Shown here: positions 24,581-39,323 of the stretch, one piece after another
How the letters are laid out: each line of letters starts with the position of its first letter
Numbering within the stretch: position 1 is the stretch's first letter
Assembly (NCBI GenBank): GCA_964057225.1
Contig: OZ059898.1
Span: forward strand, 1,922,001 to 1,986,000
Direction of reading: 5' to 3'
Length of the DNA: 64,000 bases
Origin: Auanema rhodensis
Taxonomy: Eukaryota > Nematoda > Chromadorea > Rhabditida > Rhabditidae
The notes under the pieces: generated by a model
Told to the model about the DNA's origin: nothing
What the model saw: only the letters and a program-made list of their open reading frames with translations
Database searches by the model: none
Translations under genes and position numbers: made by a program

Positions 24581-27500
24581 ATGCGGATTTTTAAGCTGCG
24601 TCGATCTGTGTTATCAGATTTGCGCTAGCTTAAAAATGCACCGAGATATCAACTGGTATAAGTTCACACTTATATCCTCGATTTTCACCCTGAAGAATTA
24701 ATTTTTTCGTCGAATAACATTGTCCATCGTCTTTGCCTTGAAAAAAGGAATCTAAAAACATCTACTTTCTGCTAAATTATCTTGAAATTTTTCGAAAAAA
24801 TTTTTGTCAAAATGTTTTTGGAAGCAATGTTGAGTGTACATGGAAACTCAACATACACTAATGCATCATTTTTCAAACGATCATAACTAATTTTTGTATT
24901 AAGCGTTTCTCAATGTAGTATAGTGCATTCGATGCGGATTTTTAAGCTGCGTCGTTCTGTGTTATCAGATTTGCGCTAGCTTAAAAATGCACCGAGATAT
25001 CAACTGATATAAGTTCACACTTATATCCTCGATTTTCACCCTGAAGAATTAACTTTTTCGTTGAATAACATTGTCCATCGTCTTTGCCTTGAAAAAAGGA
25101 ATCTAAAAACATCTACTTTTTGCTAAATTATTCTGAAATTTTTCGAAAAAATTTTTGTCAAAATGTTTTTGGAAGCAATGTTGAGTGTACATGGAAACTC
25201 AACATACACTAATGCATCATTTTTCAAACGATCAAAACTAATTTTTGTATTAAACGTTTTTCAATGTAGTATAGTGCATTCGATGCGGATTTTTAAGCTG
25301 CGTCGATCTGTGTTATCAGATTTGCGCTAGCTTAAAAATGCACCGAGATATCAACTGATATAAGTTCACACTTATATCCTCGATTTTCACCCTGAAGAAT
25401 TAATTTTTTCGTTGAATAACATTGTCCATCGTCTTTGCCTTGAAAAAAGGAATCTAAAAACATCTACTTTTTGCTAAATTATTCTGAAATTTTTCGAAAA
25501 AATTTTTGTCAAAATGTTTTTGGAAGCAATGTTGAGTGTACATGGAAACTCAACATACACTAATGCATCATTTTTCAAACGATCAAAACTAATTTTTGTA
25601 TTAAACGTTTTTCAATGTAGTATAGTGCATTCGATGCGGATTTTTAAGCTGCGTCGATCTGTGTTATCAGATTTGCGCTAGCTTAAAAATGCACCGAGAT
25701 ATCAACTGGTATAAGTTCACACTTATATCCTCGATTTTCACCCTGAAGAATTAATTTTTTCGTCGAATAACATTGTCCATCGTCTTTGCCTTGAAAAAAG
25801 GAATCTAAAAACATCTACTTTCTGCTAAATTATCTTGAAATTTTTCGAAAAAATTTTTGTCAAAATGTTTTTGGAAGCAATGTTGAGTGTACATGGAAAC
25901 TCAACATACACTAATGCATCATTTTTCAAACGATCATGACTAATTTTTGTATTAAGCGTTTCTCAATGTAGTATAGTGCATTCGATGCGGATTTTTAAGC
26001 TGCGTCGTTCTGTGTTATCAGATTTGCGCTAGCTTAAAAATGCACCGAGATATCAACTGATATAAGTTCACACTTATATCCTCGATTTTCACCCTGAAGA
26101 ATTAATTTTTTCGTTGAATAACATTGTCCATCGTCTTTGCCTTGAAAAAAGGAATCTAAAAACATCTACTTTTTGCTAAATTATTCTGAAATTTTTCGAA
26201 AAAATTTTTGTCAAAATGTTTTTGGAAGCAATGTTGAGTGTACATGGAAACTCAACATACACTAATGCATCATTTTTCAAACGATCATAACTAATTTTTG
26301 TATTAAGCGTTTCTCAATGTAGTATAGTGCATTCGATGCGGATTTTTAAGCTGCGTCGTTCTGTGTTATCAGATTTGCGCTAGCTTAAAAATGCACCGAG
26401 ATATCAACTGATATAAGTTCACACTTATATCCTCGATTTTCACCCTGAAGAATTAATTTTTTCGTTGAATAACATTGTCCATCGTCTTTGCCTTGAAAAA
26501 AGGAATCTAAAAACATCTACTTTTTGCTAAATTATTTTGAAATTTTTCGAAAAAATTTTTGTCAAAATGTTTTTGGAAGCAATGTTGAGTGTACATGGAA
26601 ACTCAACATACACTAATGCATCATTTTTCAAACGGTCATAACTAATTTTTGTATTAAGCGTTTCTCAATGTAGTATAGTGCATTCGATGCGGATTTTTAA
26701 GCTGCGTCGATCTGTGTTATCAGATTTGCGCTAGCTTAAAAATGCACCGAGATATTAACTGATATAAGTTCACACTTATATCCTCGATTTTCACCCTGAA
26801 GAATTAATTTTTTCGTTGGATAACATTGTCCATCGTCTTTGCCTTGAAAAAAGGAATCTAAAAACATCTACTTTTTGCTAAATTATTTTGAAATTTTTCG
26901 AAAAAAATTTTTGTCAAAATGTTTTTGGAAGCAATGTTGAGTGTACATGGAAACTCAACATACACTAATGCATCATTTTTCAAACGATCATAACTAATTT
27001 TTGTATTAAGCGTTTCTCAATGTAGTATAGTGCATTCGATGCGGATTTTTAAGCTGCGTCGATCTGTGTTATCAGATTTGCGCTAGCTTAAAAATGCACC
27101 GAGATATCAACTGATATAAGTTCACACTTATATCCTCGATTTTCACCCTGAAGAATTAATTTTTTCGTTGAATAACATTGTCCATCGTCTTTGCCTTGAA
27201 AAAAGGAATCTAAAAACATCTACTTTTTGCTAAATTATTTTGAAATTTTTCGAAAACATTTTTGTCAAAATGTTTTTGGAAGCAATGTTGAGTGTACATG
27301 GAAACTCAACATACACTAATGCATCATTTTTCAAACGATCATAACTAATTTTTGTATTAAACGTTTTTCAATGTAGTATAGTGCATTCGATGCGGATTTT
27401 TAAGCTGCGTCGATCTGTGTTATCAGATTTGCGCTAGCTTAAAAATGCACCGAGATATCAACTGGTATAAGTTCACACTTATATCCTCGATTTTCACCCT

Positions 27501-28059
27501 GAAGAATTAATTTTTTCGTCGAATAACATTGTCCATCGTCTTTGCCTTGAAAAAAGGAATCTAAAAACATCTACTTTTTGCTAAATTATTCTGAAATTTT
27601 TCGAAAAAATTTTTGTCAAAATGTTTTTGGAAGCAATGTTGAGTGTACATGGAAACTCAACATACACTAATGCATCATTTTTCAAACGATCATAACTAAT
27701 TTTTGTATTAAGCGTTTCTCATAGTAGTATAGTGCATTCGATGCGGATTTTTAAGCTGCGTCGTTCTGTGTTATCAGATTTGCGCTAGCTTAAAAATGCA
27801 CCGAGATATCAACTGATATAAGTTCACACTTATATCCTCGATTTTCACCCTGAAGAATTAATTTTTTCGTTGAATAACATTGTCCATCGTCTTTGCCTTG
27901 AAAAAAGGAATCTAAAAACATCTACTTTTTGCTAAATTATTCTGAAATTTTTCGAAAAAATTTTTGTCAAAATGTTTTTGGAAGCAATGTTGAGTGTACA
28001 TGGAAACTCAACATACACTAATGCATCATTTTTCAAACGATCATAACTAAATTTTGTAT

Positions 28060-29815
28060 TAAACGTTTTTTAATGTAGTATAGTGCATTCGATGCGGATT
28101 TTTAAGATGCGTCGATCTGTGTTATCAGATTTGCGCTAGCTTAAAAATGCACCGAGATATCAACTGGTATAAGTTCACACTTATATCCTCGATTTTCACC
28201 CTGAAGAATTAATTTTTTCGTCGAATAACATTGTCCATCGTCTTTGCCTTAAAAAAAGGAGTCTAAAAACATCTACTTTTTGCTAAATTATCTTGAAATT
28301 TTTCGAAAAAATTTTTGTCAAAATGTTTTTGGAAGCAATGTTGAGTGTACATGGAAACTCAACATACACTAATGCATCATTTTTCAAACGATCATAACTA
28401 ATTTTTGTATTAAGCGTTTCTCAATGTAGTATAGTGCATTCGATGCGGATTTTTAAGCTGCGTCGATCTGTGTTATCAGATTTGCGCTAGCTTAAAAATG
28501 CACCGAGATATCAACTGATATAAGTTCACACTTATATCCTCGATTTTCACCCTGAAGAATTAATTTTTTCGTTGAATAACATTGTCCATCGTCTTTGCCT
28601 TGAAAAAAGGAATCTAAAAACATCTACTTTTTGCTAAATTATTTTGAAATTTTTCGAAAAAATTTTTGTCAAAATGTTTTTGGAAGCAATGTTGAGTGTA
28701 CATGGAAACTCAACATACACTAATGCATCATTTTTCAAACGATCATAACTAATTTTTGTATTAAGCGTTTCTCAATGTAGTATAGTGCATTCGATGCGGA
28801 TTTTTAAGCTGCGTCGATCTGTGTTATCAGATTTGCGCTAGCTTAAAAATGCACCGAGATATCAACTGATATAAGTTCACACTTATATCCTCGATTTTCA
28901 CCCTGAAGAATTAATTTTTTCGTTGAATAACATTGTCCATCGTCTTTGCCTTGAAAAAAGGAATCTAAAAACATCTACTTTTTGCTAAATTATTTTGAAA
29001 TTTTTCGAAAACATTTTTGTCAAAATGTTTTTGGAAGCAATGTTGAGTGTACATGGAAACTCAACATACACTAATGCATCATTTTTCAAACGATCATAAC
29101 TAATTTTTGTATTAAACGTTTTTCAATGTAGTATAGTGCATTCGATGCGGATTTTTAAGCTGCGTCGATCTGTGTTATCAGATTTGCGCTAGCTTAAAAA
29201 TGCACCGAGATATCAACTGGTATAAGTTCACACTTATATCCTCGATTTTCACCCTGAAGAATTAATTTTTTCGTCGAATAACATTGTCCATCGTCTTTGC
29301 CTTGAAAAAAGGAATCTAAAAACATCTACTTTTTGCTAAATTATTTTGAAATTTTTCGAAAAAATTTTTGTCAAAATGTTTTTGGAAGCAATGTTGAGTG
29401 TACATGGAAACTCAACATACACTAATGCATCATTTTTCAAACGATCATAACTAATTTTTGTATTAAACGTTTTTCAATGTAGTATAGTGCGTTCGATGCG
29501 GATTTTTAAGATGCGTCGATCTGTGTTATCAGATTTGCGCTAGCTTAAAAATGCACCGAGATATCAACTGGTATAAGTTCACACTTATATCCTCGATTTT
29601 CACCCTGAAGAATTAATTTTTTCGTCGATTAACATTGTCCATCGTCTTTGCCTTGAAAAAAGGAGTCTAAAAACATCTACTTTTCGCTAAATTATCTTGA
29701 AATTTTTCGAAAAAATTTTTGTCAAAATGTTTTTGGAAGCAATGTTGAGTGTACATGGAAACTCAACATACACTAATGCATCATTTTTCAAACGATCATA
29801 ACTAATTTTTGTATT
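28060..29815. repeat. Five-monomer block, copy A (8-mer spacing)
   Basis: Begins near AAACGTTTTTTAATG at 28062 and includes AAGATGCGTC at 28104 and 29508, AAAACATTTTT at 29008 and CGTCGATTAAC near 29622. The same markers lie exactly 2808 bp (8 monomers) downstream at 30912, 32316 and 31816. Similarity ends between the copies where this one has GCGTTTTTC with GTGCGTTCG and the other has GCGTTTCTC. Confidence 0.8.
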
Positions 29816-30867
29816 AAGCGTTTTTCAATGTAGTATAGTGCGTTCGATGCGGATTTTTAAGATGCGTCGTTCTGTGTTATCAGATTTGCGCTAGCTTAAA
29901 AATGCACCGAGATATCAACTGATATAAGTTCACACTTATATCCTCGATTTTCACCCTGAAGAATTAATATTTTCGTTGAATAACATTGTCCATCGTCTTT
30001 GCCTTGAAAAAAGGAATCTAAAAACATCTACTTTTTGCTAAATTATTCTGAAATTTTTCGAAAAAATTTTTGTCAAAATGTTTTTGGAAGCAATGTTGAG
30101 TGTACATGGAAACTCAACATACACTAATGCATCATTTTTCAAACGATCATAACTAATTTTTGTATTAAGCGTTTCTCATAGTAGTATAGTGCATTCGATG
30201 CGGATTTTTAAGCTGCGTCGTTCTGTGTTATCAGATTTGCGCTAGCTTAAAAATGCACCGAGATATCAACTGATATAAGTTCACACTTATATCCTCGATT
30301 TTCACCCTGAAGAATTAATTTTTTCGTTGAATAACATTGTCCATCGTCTTTGCCTTGAAAAAAGGAATCTAAAAACATCTACTTTTTGCTAAATTATTTT
30401 GAAATTTTTCGAAAAAATTTTTGTCAAAATGTTTTTGGAAGCAATGTTGAGTGTACATGGAAACTCAACATACACTAATGCATCATTTTTCAAACAATCA
30501 TAACTAATTTTTGTATTAAGCGTTTCTCAATGTAGTATAGTGCATTCGATGCGGATTTTTAAGCTGCGTCGATCTGTGTTATCAGATTTGCGCTAGCTTA
30601 AAAATGCACCGAGATATCAACTGATATAAGTTCACACTTATATCCTCGATTTTCACCCTGAAGAATTAATTTTTTCGTTGAATAACATTGTCCATCGTCT
30701 TTGCCTTGAAAAAAGGAATCTAAAAACATCTACTTTTTGCTAAATTATTTCGAAATTTTTCGAAAAAATTTTTGTCAAAATGTTTTTGGAAGCAATGTTG
30801 AGTGTACATGGAAACTCAACATACACTAATGCATCATTTTTCAAACGATCATAACTAATTTTTGTAT

Positions 30868-32623
30868 TAAACGTTTTTTAATGTAGTATAGTGCATTCGA
30901 TGCGGATTTTTAAGATGCGTCGATCTGTGTTATCAGATTTGCGCTAGCTTAAAAATGCACCGAGATATCAACTGGTATAAGTTCACACTTATATCCTCGA
31001 TTTTCACCCTGAAGAATTAATTTTTTCGTCGAATAACATTGTCCATCGTCTTTGCCTTAAAAAAAGGAGTCTAAAAACATCTACTTTTTGCTAAATTATC
31101 TTGAAATTTTTCGAAAAAATTTTTGTCAAAATGTTTTTGGAAGCAATGTTGAGTGTACATGGAAACTCAACATACACTAATGCATCATTTTTCAAACGAT
31201 CATAACTAATTTTTGTATTAAGCGTTTCTCAATGTAGTATAGTGCATTCGATGCGGATTTTTAAGCTGCGTCGATCTGTGTTATCAGATTTGCGCTAGCT
31301 TAAAAATGCACCGAGATATCAACTGATATAAGTTCACACTTATATCCTCGATTTTCACCCTGAAGAATTAATTTTTTCGTTGAATAACATTGTCCATCGT
31401 CTTTGCCTTGAAAAAAGGAATCTAAAAACATCTACTTTTTGCTAAATTATTTTGAAATTTTTCGAAAAAATTTTTGTCAAAATGTTTTTGGAAGCAATGT
31501 TGAGTGTACATGGAAACTCAACATACACTAATGCATCATTTTTCAAACGATCATAACTAATTTTTGTATTAAGCGTTTCTCAATGTAGTATAGTGCATTC
31601 GATGCGGATTTTTAAGCTGCGTCGATCTGTGTTATCAGATTTGCGCTAGCTTAAAAATGCACCGAGATATCAACTGATATAAGTTCACACTTATATCCTC
31701 GATTTTCACCCTGAAGAATTAATTTTTTCGTTGAATAACATTGTCCATCGTCTTTGCCTTGAAAAAAGGAATCTAAAAACATCTACTTTTTGCTAAATTA
31801 TTTTGAAATTTTTCGAAAACATTTTTGTCAAAATGTTTTTGGAAGCAATGTTGAGTGTACATGGAAACTCAACATACACTAATGCATCATTTTTCAAACG
31901 ATCATAACTAATTTTTGTATTAAACGTTTTTCAATGTAGTATAGTGCATTCGATGCGGATTTTTAAGCTGCGTCGATCTGTGTTATCAGATTTGCGCTAG
32001 CTTAAAAATGCACCGAGATATCAACTGGTATAAGTTCACACTTATATCCTCGATTTTCACCCTGAAGAATTAATTTTTTCGTCGAATAACATTGTCCATC
32101 GTCTTTGCCTTGAAAAAAGGAATCTAAAAACATCTACTTTTTGCTAAATTATTTTGAAATTTTTCGAAAAAATTTTTGTCAAAATGTTTTTGGAAGCAAT
32201 GTTGAGTGTACATGGAAACTCAACATACACTAATGCATCATTTTTCAAACGATCATAACTAATTTTTGTATTAAACGTTTTTCAATGTAGTATAGTGCGT
32301 TCGATGCGGATTTTTAAGATGCGTCGATCTGTGTTATCAGATTTGCGCTAGCTTAAAAATGCACCGAGATATCAACTGGTATAAGTTCACACTTATATCC
32401 TCGATTTTCACCCTGAAGAATTAATTTTTTCGTCGATTAACATTGTCCATCGTCTTTGCCTTGAAAAAAGGAGTCTAAAAACATCTACTTTTCGCTAAAT
32501 TATCTTGAAATTTTTCGAAAAAATTTTTGTCAAAATGTTTTTGGAAGCAATGTTGAGTGTACATGGAAACTCAACATACACTAATGCATCATTTTTCAAA
32601 CGATCATAACTAATTTTTGTATT
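30868..32623. repeat. Five-monomer block, copy B
   Basis: Matches 28060-29815 at 2808 bp offset. Its inner part (about 31251-32100) is repeated again 1404 bp downstream (about 32655-33530), with AAAACATTTTT at 31816 and 33220. Exchange here has therefore used both 8-unit and 4-unit registers. Boundaries are approximate, set by the nearest marker substitutions. Confidence 0.75.
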
Positions 32624-33707
32624 AAGCGTTTCTCAATGTAGTATAGTGCATTCGATGCGGATTTTTAAGCTGCGTCGATCTGTGTTATCAGATTTGCGCT
32701 AGCTTAAAAATGCACCGAGATATCAACTGATATAAGTTCACACTTATATCCTCGATTTTCACCCTGAAGAATTAATTTTTTCGTTGAATAACATTGTCCA
32801 TCGTCTTTGCCTTGAAAAAAGGAATCTAAAAACATCTACTTTTTGCTAAATTATTTTGAAATTTTTCGAAAAAATTTTTGTCAAAATGTTTTTGGAAGCA
32901 ATGTTGAGTGTACATGGAAACTCAACATACACTAATGCATCATTTTTCAAACGATCATAACTAATTTTTGTATTAAGCGTTTCTCAATGTAGTATAGTGC
33001 ATTCGATGCGGATTTTTAAGCTGCGTCGATCTGTGTTATCAGATTTGCGCTAGCTTAAAAATGCACCGAGATATCAACTGATATAAGTTCACACTTATAT
33101 CCTCGATTTTCACCCTGAAGAATTAATTTTTTCGTTGAATAACATTGTCCATCGTCTTTGCCTTGAAAAAAGGAATCTAAAAACATCTACTTTTTGCTAA
33201 ATTATTTTGAAATTTTTCGAAAACATTTTTGTCAAAATGTTTTTGGAAGCAATGTTGAGTGTACATGGAAACTCAACATACACTAATGCATCATTTTTCA
33301 AACGATCATAACTAATTTTTGTATTAAACGTTTTTCAATGTAGTATAGTGCATTCGATGCGGATTTTTAAGCTGCGTCGATCTGTGTTATCAGATTTGCG
33401 CTAGCTTAAAAATGCACCGAGATATCAACTGGTATAAGTTCACACTTATATCCTCGATTTTCACCCTGAAGAATTAATTTTTTCGTCGAATAACATTGTC
33501 CATCGTCTTTGCCTTGAAAAAAGGAATCTAAAAACATCTACTTTCTGCTAAATTATCTTGAAATTTTTCGAAAAAATTTTTGTCAAAATGTTTTTGGACG
33601 CAATGTTGAGTGTACATGGAAACTCAACATACACTAATGCATCATTTTTCAAACGATCATAACTAGTTTTTGTTTTAAGCGTTTCTCAATGTAGTATAGT
33701 GCATTCG

Positions 33708-36700
33708 ATGCGGATTTTTAAGCTGCGTCGTTCTGTGTTATCAGATTTGCGCTAGCTTAAAAATGCACCGAGATATCAACTGATATAAGTTCACACTTAT
33801 ATCCTCGATTTTCCCCCTGAAGAATTAATTTTTTCGTTGAATAACATTGTCCATCGTCTTTGCCTTGAAAAAAGGAATCTAAAAACATCTACTTTTTGCT
33901 AAATTATTTTGAAATTTTTCGAAAAAATTTTTGTCAAAATGTTTTTGGAAGCAATGTTGAGTGTACATGGAAACTCAACATACACTAATGCATCATTTTT
34001 CAAACAATCATAACTAATTTTTGTATTAAGCGTTTCTCAATGTAGTATAGTGCATTCGATGCGGATTTTTAAGCTGCGTCGATCTGTGTTATCAGATTTG
34101 CGCTAGCTTAAAAATGCACCGAGATATCAACTGATATAAGTTCACACTTATATCCTCGATTTTCACCCTGAAGAATTAATTTTTTCGTTGAATAACATTG
34201 TCCATCGTCTTTGCCTTGAAAAAAGGAATCTAAAAACATCTACTTTTTGCTAAATTATTTTGAAATTTTTCGAAAAAATTTTTGTCAAAATGTTTTTGGA
34301 AGCAATGTTGAGTGTACATGGAAACTCAACATACACTAATGCATCATTTTTCAAACGATCATAACTAATTTTTGTATTAAACGTTTTTCAATGTAGTATA
34401 GTGCATTCGATGCGGATTTTTAAGCTGCGTCGATCTGTGTTATCAGATTTGCGCTAGCTTAAAAATGCACCGAGATATCAACTGATATAAGTTCACACTT
34501 ATATCCTCGATTTTCACCCTGAAGAATTAATTTTTTCGTTGAATAACATTGTCCATCGTCTTTGCTTTGCAAAAAGGAATCTAAAAACATCTACTTTTTG
34601 CTAAATTATTTTGAAATTTTTCGAAAAAATTTTTGTCAAAATGTTTTTGGAAGCAATGTTGAGTGTACATGGAAACTCAACATACACTAATGCATCATTT
34701 TTCAAACAATCATAACTAATTTTTGTATTAGGCGTTTCTCAATGTAGTATAGTGCATTCGATGCGGATTTTTAAGCTGCGTCGATCTGTGTTATCAGATT
34801 TGCGCTAGCTTAAAAATGCACCGAGATATCAACTGATATAAGTTCACACTTATATCCTCGATTTTCACCCTGAAGAATTAATTTTTTCGTTGAATAACAT
34901 TGTCCATCGTCTTTGCCTTGAAAAAAGGAATCTAAAAACATCTACTTTTTGCTAAATTATTTTGAAATTTTTCGAAAAAATTTTTGTCAAAATGTTTTTG
35001 GAAGCAATGTTGAGTGTACATGGAAACTCAACATACACTAATGCATCATTTTTCAAACGATCATAACTAATTTTTGTATTAAACGTTTTTCAATGTAGTA
35101 TAGTGCATTCGATGCGGATTTTTAAGCTGCGTCGATCTGTGTTATCAGATTTGCGCTAGCTTAAAAATGCACCGAGATATCAACTGATATAAGTTCACAC
35201 TTATATCCTCGATTTTCACCCTGAAGAATTAATTTTTTCGTTGAATAACATTGTCCATCGTCTTTGCTTTGAAAAAAGGAATCTAAAAACATCTACTTTT
35301 TGCTAAATTATTTTGAAATTTTTCGAAAAAATTTTTGTCAAAATGTTTTTGGAAGCAATGTTGAGTGTACATGGAAACTCAACATACACTAATGCATCAT
35401 TTTTCAAACAATCATAACTAATTTTTGTATTAAGCGTTTCTCAATGTAGTATAGTGCATTCGATGCGGATTTTTAAGCTGCGTCGATCTGTGTTATCAGA
35501 TTTGCGCTAGCTTAAAAATGCACCGAGATATCAACTGATATAAGTTCACACTTATATCCTCGATTTTCACCCTGAAGAATTAATTTTTTCGTTGAATAAC
35601 ATTGTCCATCGTCTTTGCCTTGAAAAAAGGAATCTAAAAACATCTACTTTTTGCTAAATTATTTTGAAATTTTTCGAAAAAATTTTTGTCAAAATGTTTT
35701 TGGAAGCAATGTTGAGTGTACATGGAAACTCAACATACACTAATGCATCATTTTTCAAACGATCATAACTAATTTTTGTATTAAGCGTTTTTCAATGTAG
35801 TATAGTGCATTCGATGCGGATTTTTAAGCTGCGTCGATCTGTGTTATCAGATTTGCGCTAGCTTAAAAATGCACCGAGATATCAACTGGTATAAGTTCAC
35901 ACTTATATCCTCGATTTTCACCCTGAAGAATTAATTTTTTCGTTGAATAACATTGTCCATCGTCTTTGCCTTGAAAAAAGGAATTTAAAAACATCTACTT
36001 TTTGCTAAATTATTTTGAAATTTTTCGAAAAAATTTTTGTCAAAATGTTTTTGGAAGCAATGTTGAGTGTACATGGAAACTCAACATACACTAATGCATC
36101 ATTTTTCAAACGATCATAACTAATTTTTGTATTAAGCGTTTTTCAATGTAGTATAGTGCATTCGATGCGGATTTTTAAGCTGCGTCGATCTGTGTTATCA
36201 GATTTGCGCTAGCTTAAAAATGCACCGAGATATCAACTGATATAAGTTCACACTTATATCCTCGATTTTCACCCTGAAGAATTAATTTTTTCGTTGAATA
36301 ACATTGTCCATCGTCTTTGCTTTGAAAAAAGGAATCTAAAAACATCTACTTTTTGCTAAATTATTTTGAAATTTTTCGAAAAAATTTTTGTCAAAATGTT
36401 TTTGGAAGCAATGTTGAGTGTACATGGAAACTCAACATACACTAATGCATCATTTTTCAAACAATCATAACTAATTTTTGTATCAAGCGTTTCTCAATGT
36501 AGTATAGTGCATTCGATGCGGATTTTTAAGCTGCGTCGATCTGTGTTATCAGATTTGCGCTAGCTTAAAAATGCACCGAGATATCAACTGATATAAGTTC
36601 ACACTTATATCCTCGATTTTCACCCTGAAGAATTAATTTTTTCGTTGAATAACATTGTCCATCGTCTTTGCCTTGAAAAAAGGAATTTAAAAACATCTAC

Positions 36701-39323
36701 TTTTTGCTAAATTATTTTGAAATTTTTCGAAAAAATTTTTGTCAAAATGTTTTTGGAAGCAATGTTGAGTGTACATGGAAACTCAACATACACTAATGCA
36801 TCATTTTTCAAACGATCATAACTAATTTTTGTATTGAGCGTTTTTCAATGTAGTATAGTGCATTCGATGCGGATTTTTAAGCTGCGTCGATCTGTGTTAT
36901 CAGATTTGCGCTAGCTTAAAAATGCACCGAGATATCAACTGATATAAGTTCACACTTATATCCTCGATTTTCACCCTGAAGAATTAATTTTTTCGTTGAA
37001 TAACATTGTCCATCGTCTTTGCTTTGAAAAAAGGAATCTAAAAACATCTACTTTTTGCTAAATTATTTTGAAATTTTTCGAAAAAATTTTTGTCAAAATG
37101 TTTTTGGAAGCAATGTTGAGTGTACATGGAAACTCAACATACACTAATGCATCATTTTTCAAACAATCATAACTAATTTTTGTATCAAGCGTTTCTCAAT
37201 GTAGTATAGTGCATTCGATGCGGATTTTTAAGCTGCGTCGATCTGTGTTATCAGATTTGCGCTAGCTTAAAAATGCACCGAGATATCAACTGATATAAGT
37301 TCACACTTATATCCTCGATTTTCACCCTGAAGAATTAATTTTTTCGTTGAATAACATTGTCCATCGTCTTTGCCTTGAAAAAAGGAATCTAAAAACATCT
37401 ACTTTTTGCTAAATTATTTTGAAATTTTTCGAAAAAATTTTTGTCAAAATGTTTTTGGAAGCAATGTTGAGTGTACATGGAAACTCAACATACACTGATG
37501 CATCATTTTTCAAACGATCATAACTAATTTTTGTATTAAGCGTTTTTCAATGTAGTATAGTGCATTCGATGCGGATTTTTAAGCTGCGTCGATCTGTGTT
37601 ATCAGATTTGCGCTAGCTTAAAAATGCACCGAGATATCAACTGATATAAGTTCACACATATATCCTCGATTTTCACCCTGAAGAATTAATTTTTTCGTTG
37701 AATAACATTGTCCATCGTCTTTGCTTTGAAAAAAGGAATCTAAAAACATCTACTTTTTGCTAAATTATTTTGAAATTTTTCGAAAAAATTTTTGTCAAAA
37801 TGTTTTTGGAAGCAATGTTGAGTGTACATGGAAACTCAACATACACTAATGCATCATTTTTCAAACAATCATAACTAATTTTTGTATTAAGCGTTTCTCA
37901 ATGTAGTATAGTGCATTCGATGCGGATTTTTAAGCTGCGTCGATCTGTGTTATCAGATTTGCGCTAGCTTAAAAATGCACCGAGATATCAACTGGTATAA
38001 GTTCACACTTATATCCTCGATTTTCACCCTGAAGAATTAATTTTTTCGTTGAATAACATTGTCCATCGTCTTTGCCTTGAAAAAAGGAATTTAAAAACAT
38101 CTACTTTTTGCTAAATTATTTTGAAATTTTTCGAAAAAATTTTTGTCAAAATGTTTTTGGAAGCAATGTTGAGTGTACATGGAAACTCAACATACACTAA
38201 TGCATCATTTTTCAAACGATCATAACTAATTTTTGTATTAAGCGTTTTTCAATGTAGTATAGTGCATTCGATGCGGATTTTTAAGCTGCGTCGATCTGTG
38301 TTATCAGATTTGCGCTAGCTTAAAAATGCACCGAGATATCAACTGATATAAGTTCACACTTATATCCTCGATTTTCACCCTGAAGAATTAATTTTTTCGT
38401 TGAATAACATTGTCCATCGTCTTTGCTTTGAAAAAAGGAATCTAAAAACATCTACTTTTTGCTAAATTATTTTGAAATTTTTCGAAAAAATTTTTGTCAA
38501 AATGTTTTTGGAAGCAATGTTGAGTGTACATGGAAACTCAACATACACTAACGCATCATTTTTCAAACAATCATAACTAATTTTTGTATTAAGCGTTTCT
38601 CAATGTAGTATAGTGCATTCGATGCGGATTTTTAAGCTGCGTCGATCTGTGTTATCAGATTTGCGCTAGCTTAAAAATGCACCGAGATATCAACTGATAT
38701 AAGTTCACACTTATATCCTCGATTTTCACCCTGAAGAATTAATTTTTTCGTTGAATAACATTGTCCATCGTCTTTGCTTTGAAAAAAGGAATCTAAAAAC
38801 ATCTACTTTTTGCTAAATTATTTTGAAATTTTTCGAAAAAATTTTTGTCAAAATGTTTTTGGAAGCAATGTTGAGTGTACATGGAAACTCAACATACACT
38901 AACGCATCATTTTTCAAACAATCATAACTAATTTTTGTATTAAGCGTTTCTCAATGTAGTATAGTGCATTCGATGCGGATTTTTAAGCTGCGTCGATCTG
39001 TGTTATCAGATTTGCGCTAGCTTAAAAATGCACCGAGATATCAACTGATATAAGTTCACACTTATATCCTCGATTTTCACCCTGAAGAATTAATTTTTTC
39101 GTTGAATAACATTGTCCATCGTCTTTGCCTTGAAAAAAGGAATCTAAAAACATCTACTTTTTGCTAAATTATTTTGAAATTTTTCGAAAAAATTTTTGTC
39201 AAAATGTTTTTGGAAGCAATGTTGAGTGTACATGGAAACTCAACATACACTAATGCATCATTTTTCAAACGATCATAACTAATTTTTGTATTAAGCGTTT
39301 TTCAATGTAGTATAGTGCATTCG
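33708..39323. repeat. Domain D: mainly dimeric (702-bp) HOR
   Basis: Sixteen monomers, largely alternating between a TTTGCTTTG/CAAACAATCAT/GCGTTTCTC type and a TTTGCCTTG/CAAACGATCAT/GCGTTTTTC (or AAACGTTTTT) type. TTTGCTTTG occurs near 34562, 35264, 36317, 37019, 37721, 38423 and 38774. Spacing is mostly 702 bp, with one 1053 and one 351. Some units of the second type also carry GGTATAAG and GGAATTTAAA (35814, 37920), foreshadowing the next tetramer. Confidence 0.8.
38271..38972. repeat. Adjacent monomer duplication inside the dimer HOR
   Basis: Units 38271-38621 and 38622-38972 are of the same type and share a private ACTAACGCATC change (near 38548 and 38899) found nowhere else that I saw. 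They look identical by eye. This is a recent single-monomer duplication that breaks the dimer alternation. Confidence 0.75.

Larger units (their letters stand above)
24581..33707. repeat. Domain C: mixed array with 8-mer and nested shorter repeats
   Basis: Twenty-six monomers marked by GGTATAAG, CGTCGAATAAC, GTCGTTCTG, ATTCTGAAA, AAAACATTTTT and AAGATGCGTC. A 3-monomer repeat is seen at the left (GGTATAAG with CTTTCTGC at 24581 and 25634). The last 352-bp unit of the window is 26687-27038. A CTCATAGTAG variant occurs near 27717 and 30174, 2457 bp apart (7 units). Larger duplicated blocks are listed separately. Confidence 0.75.
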
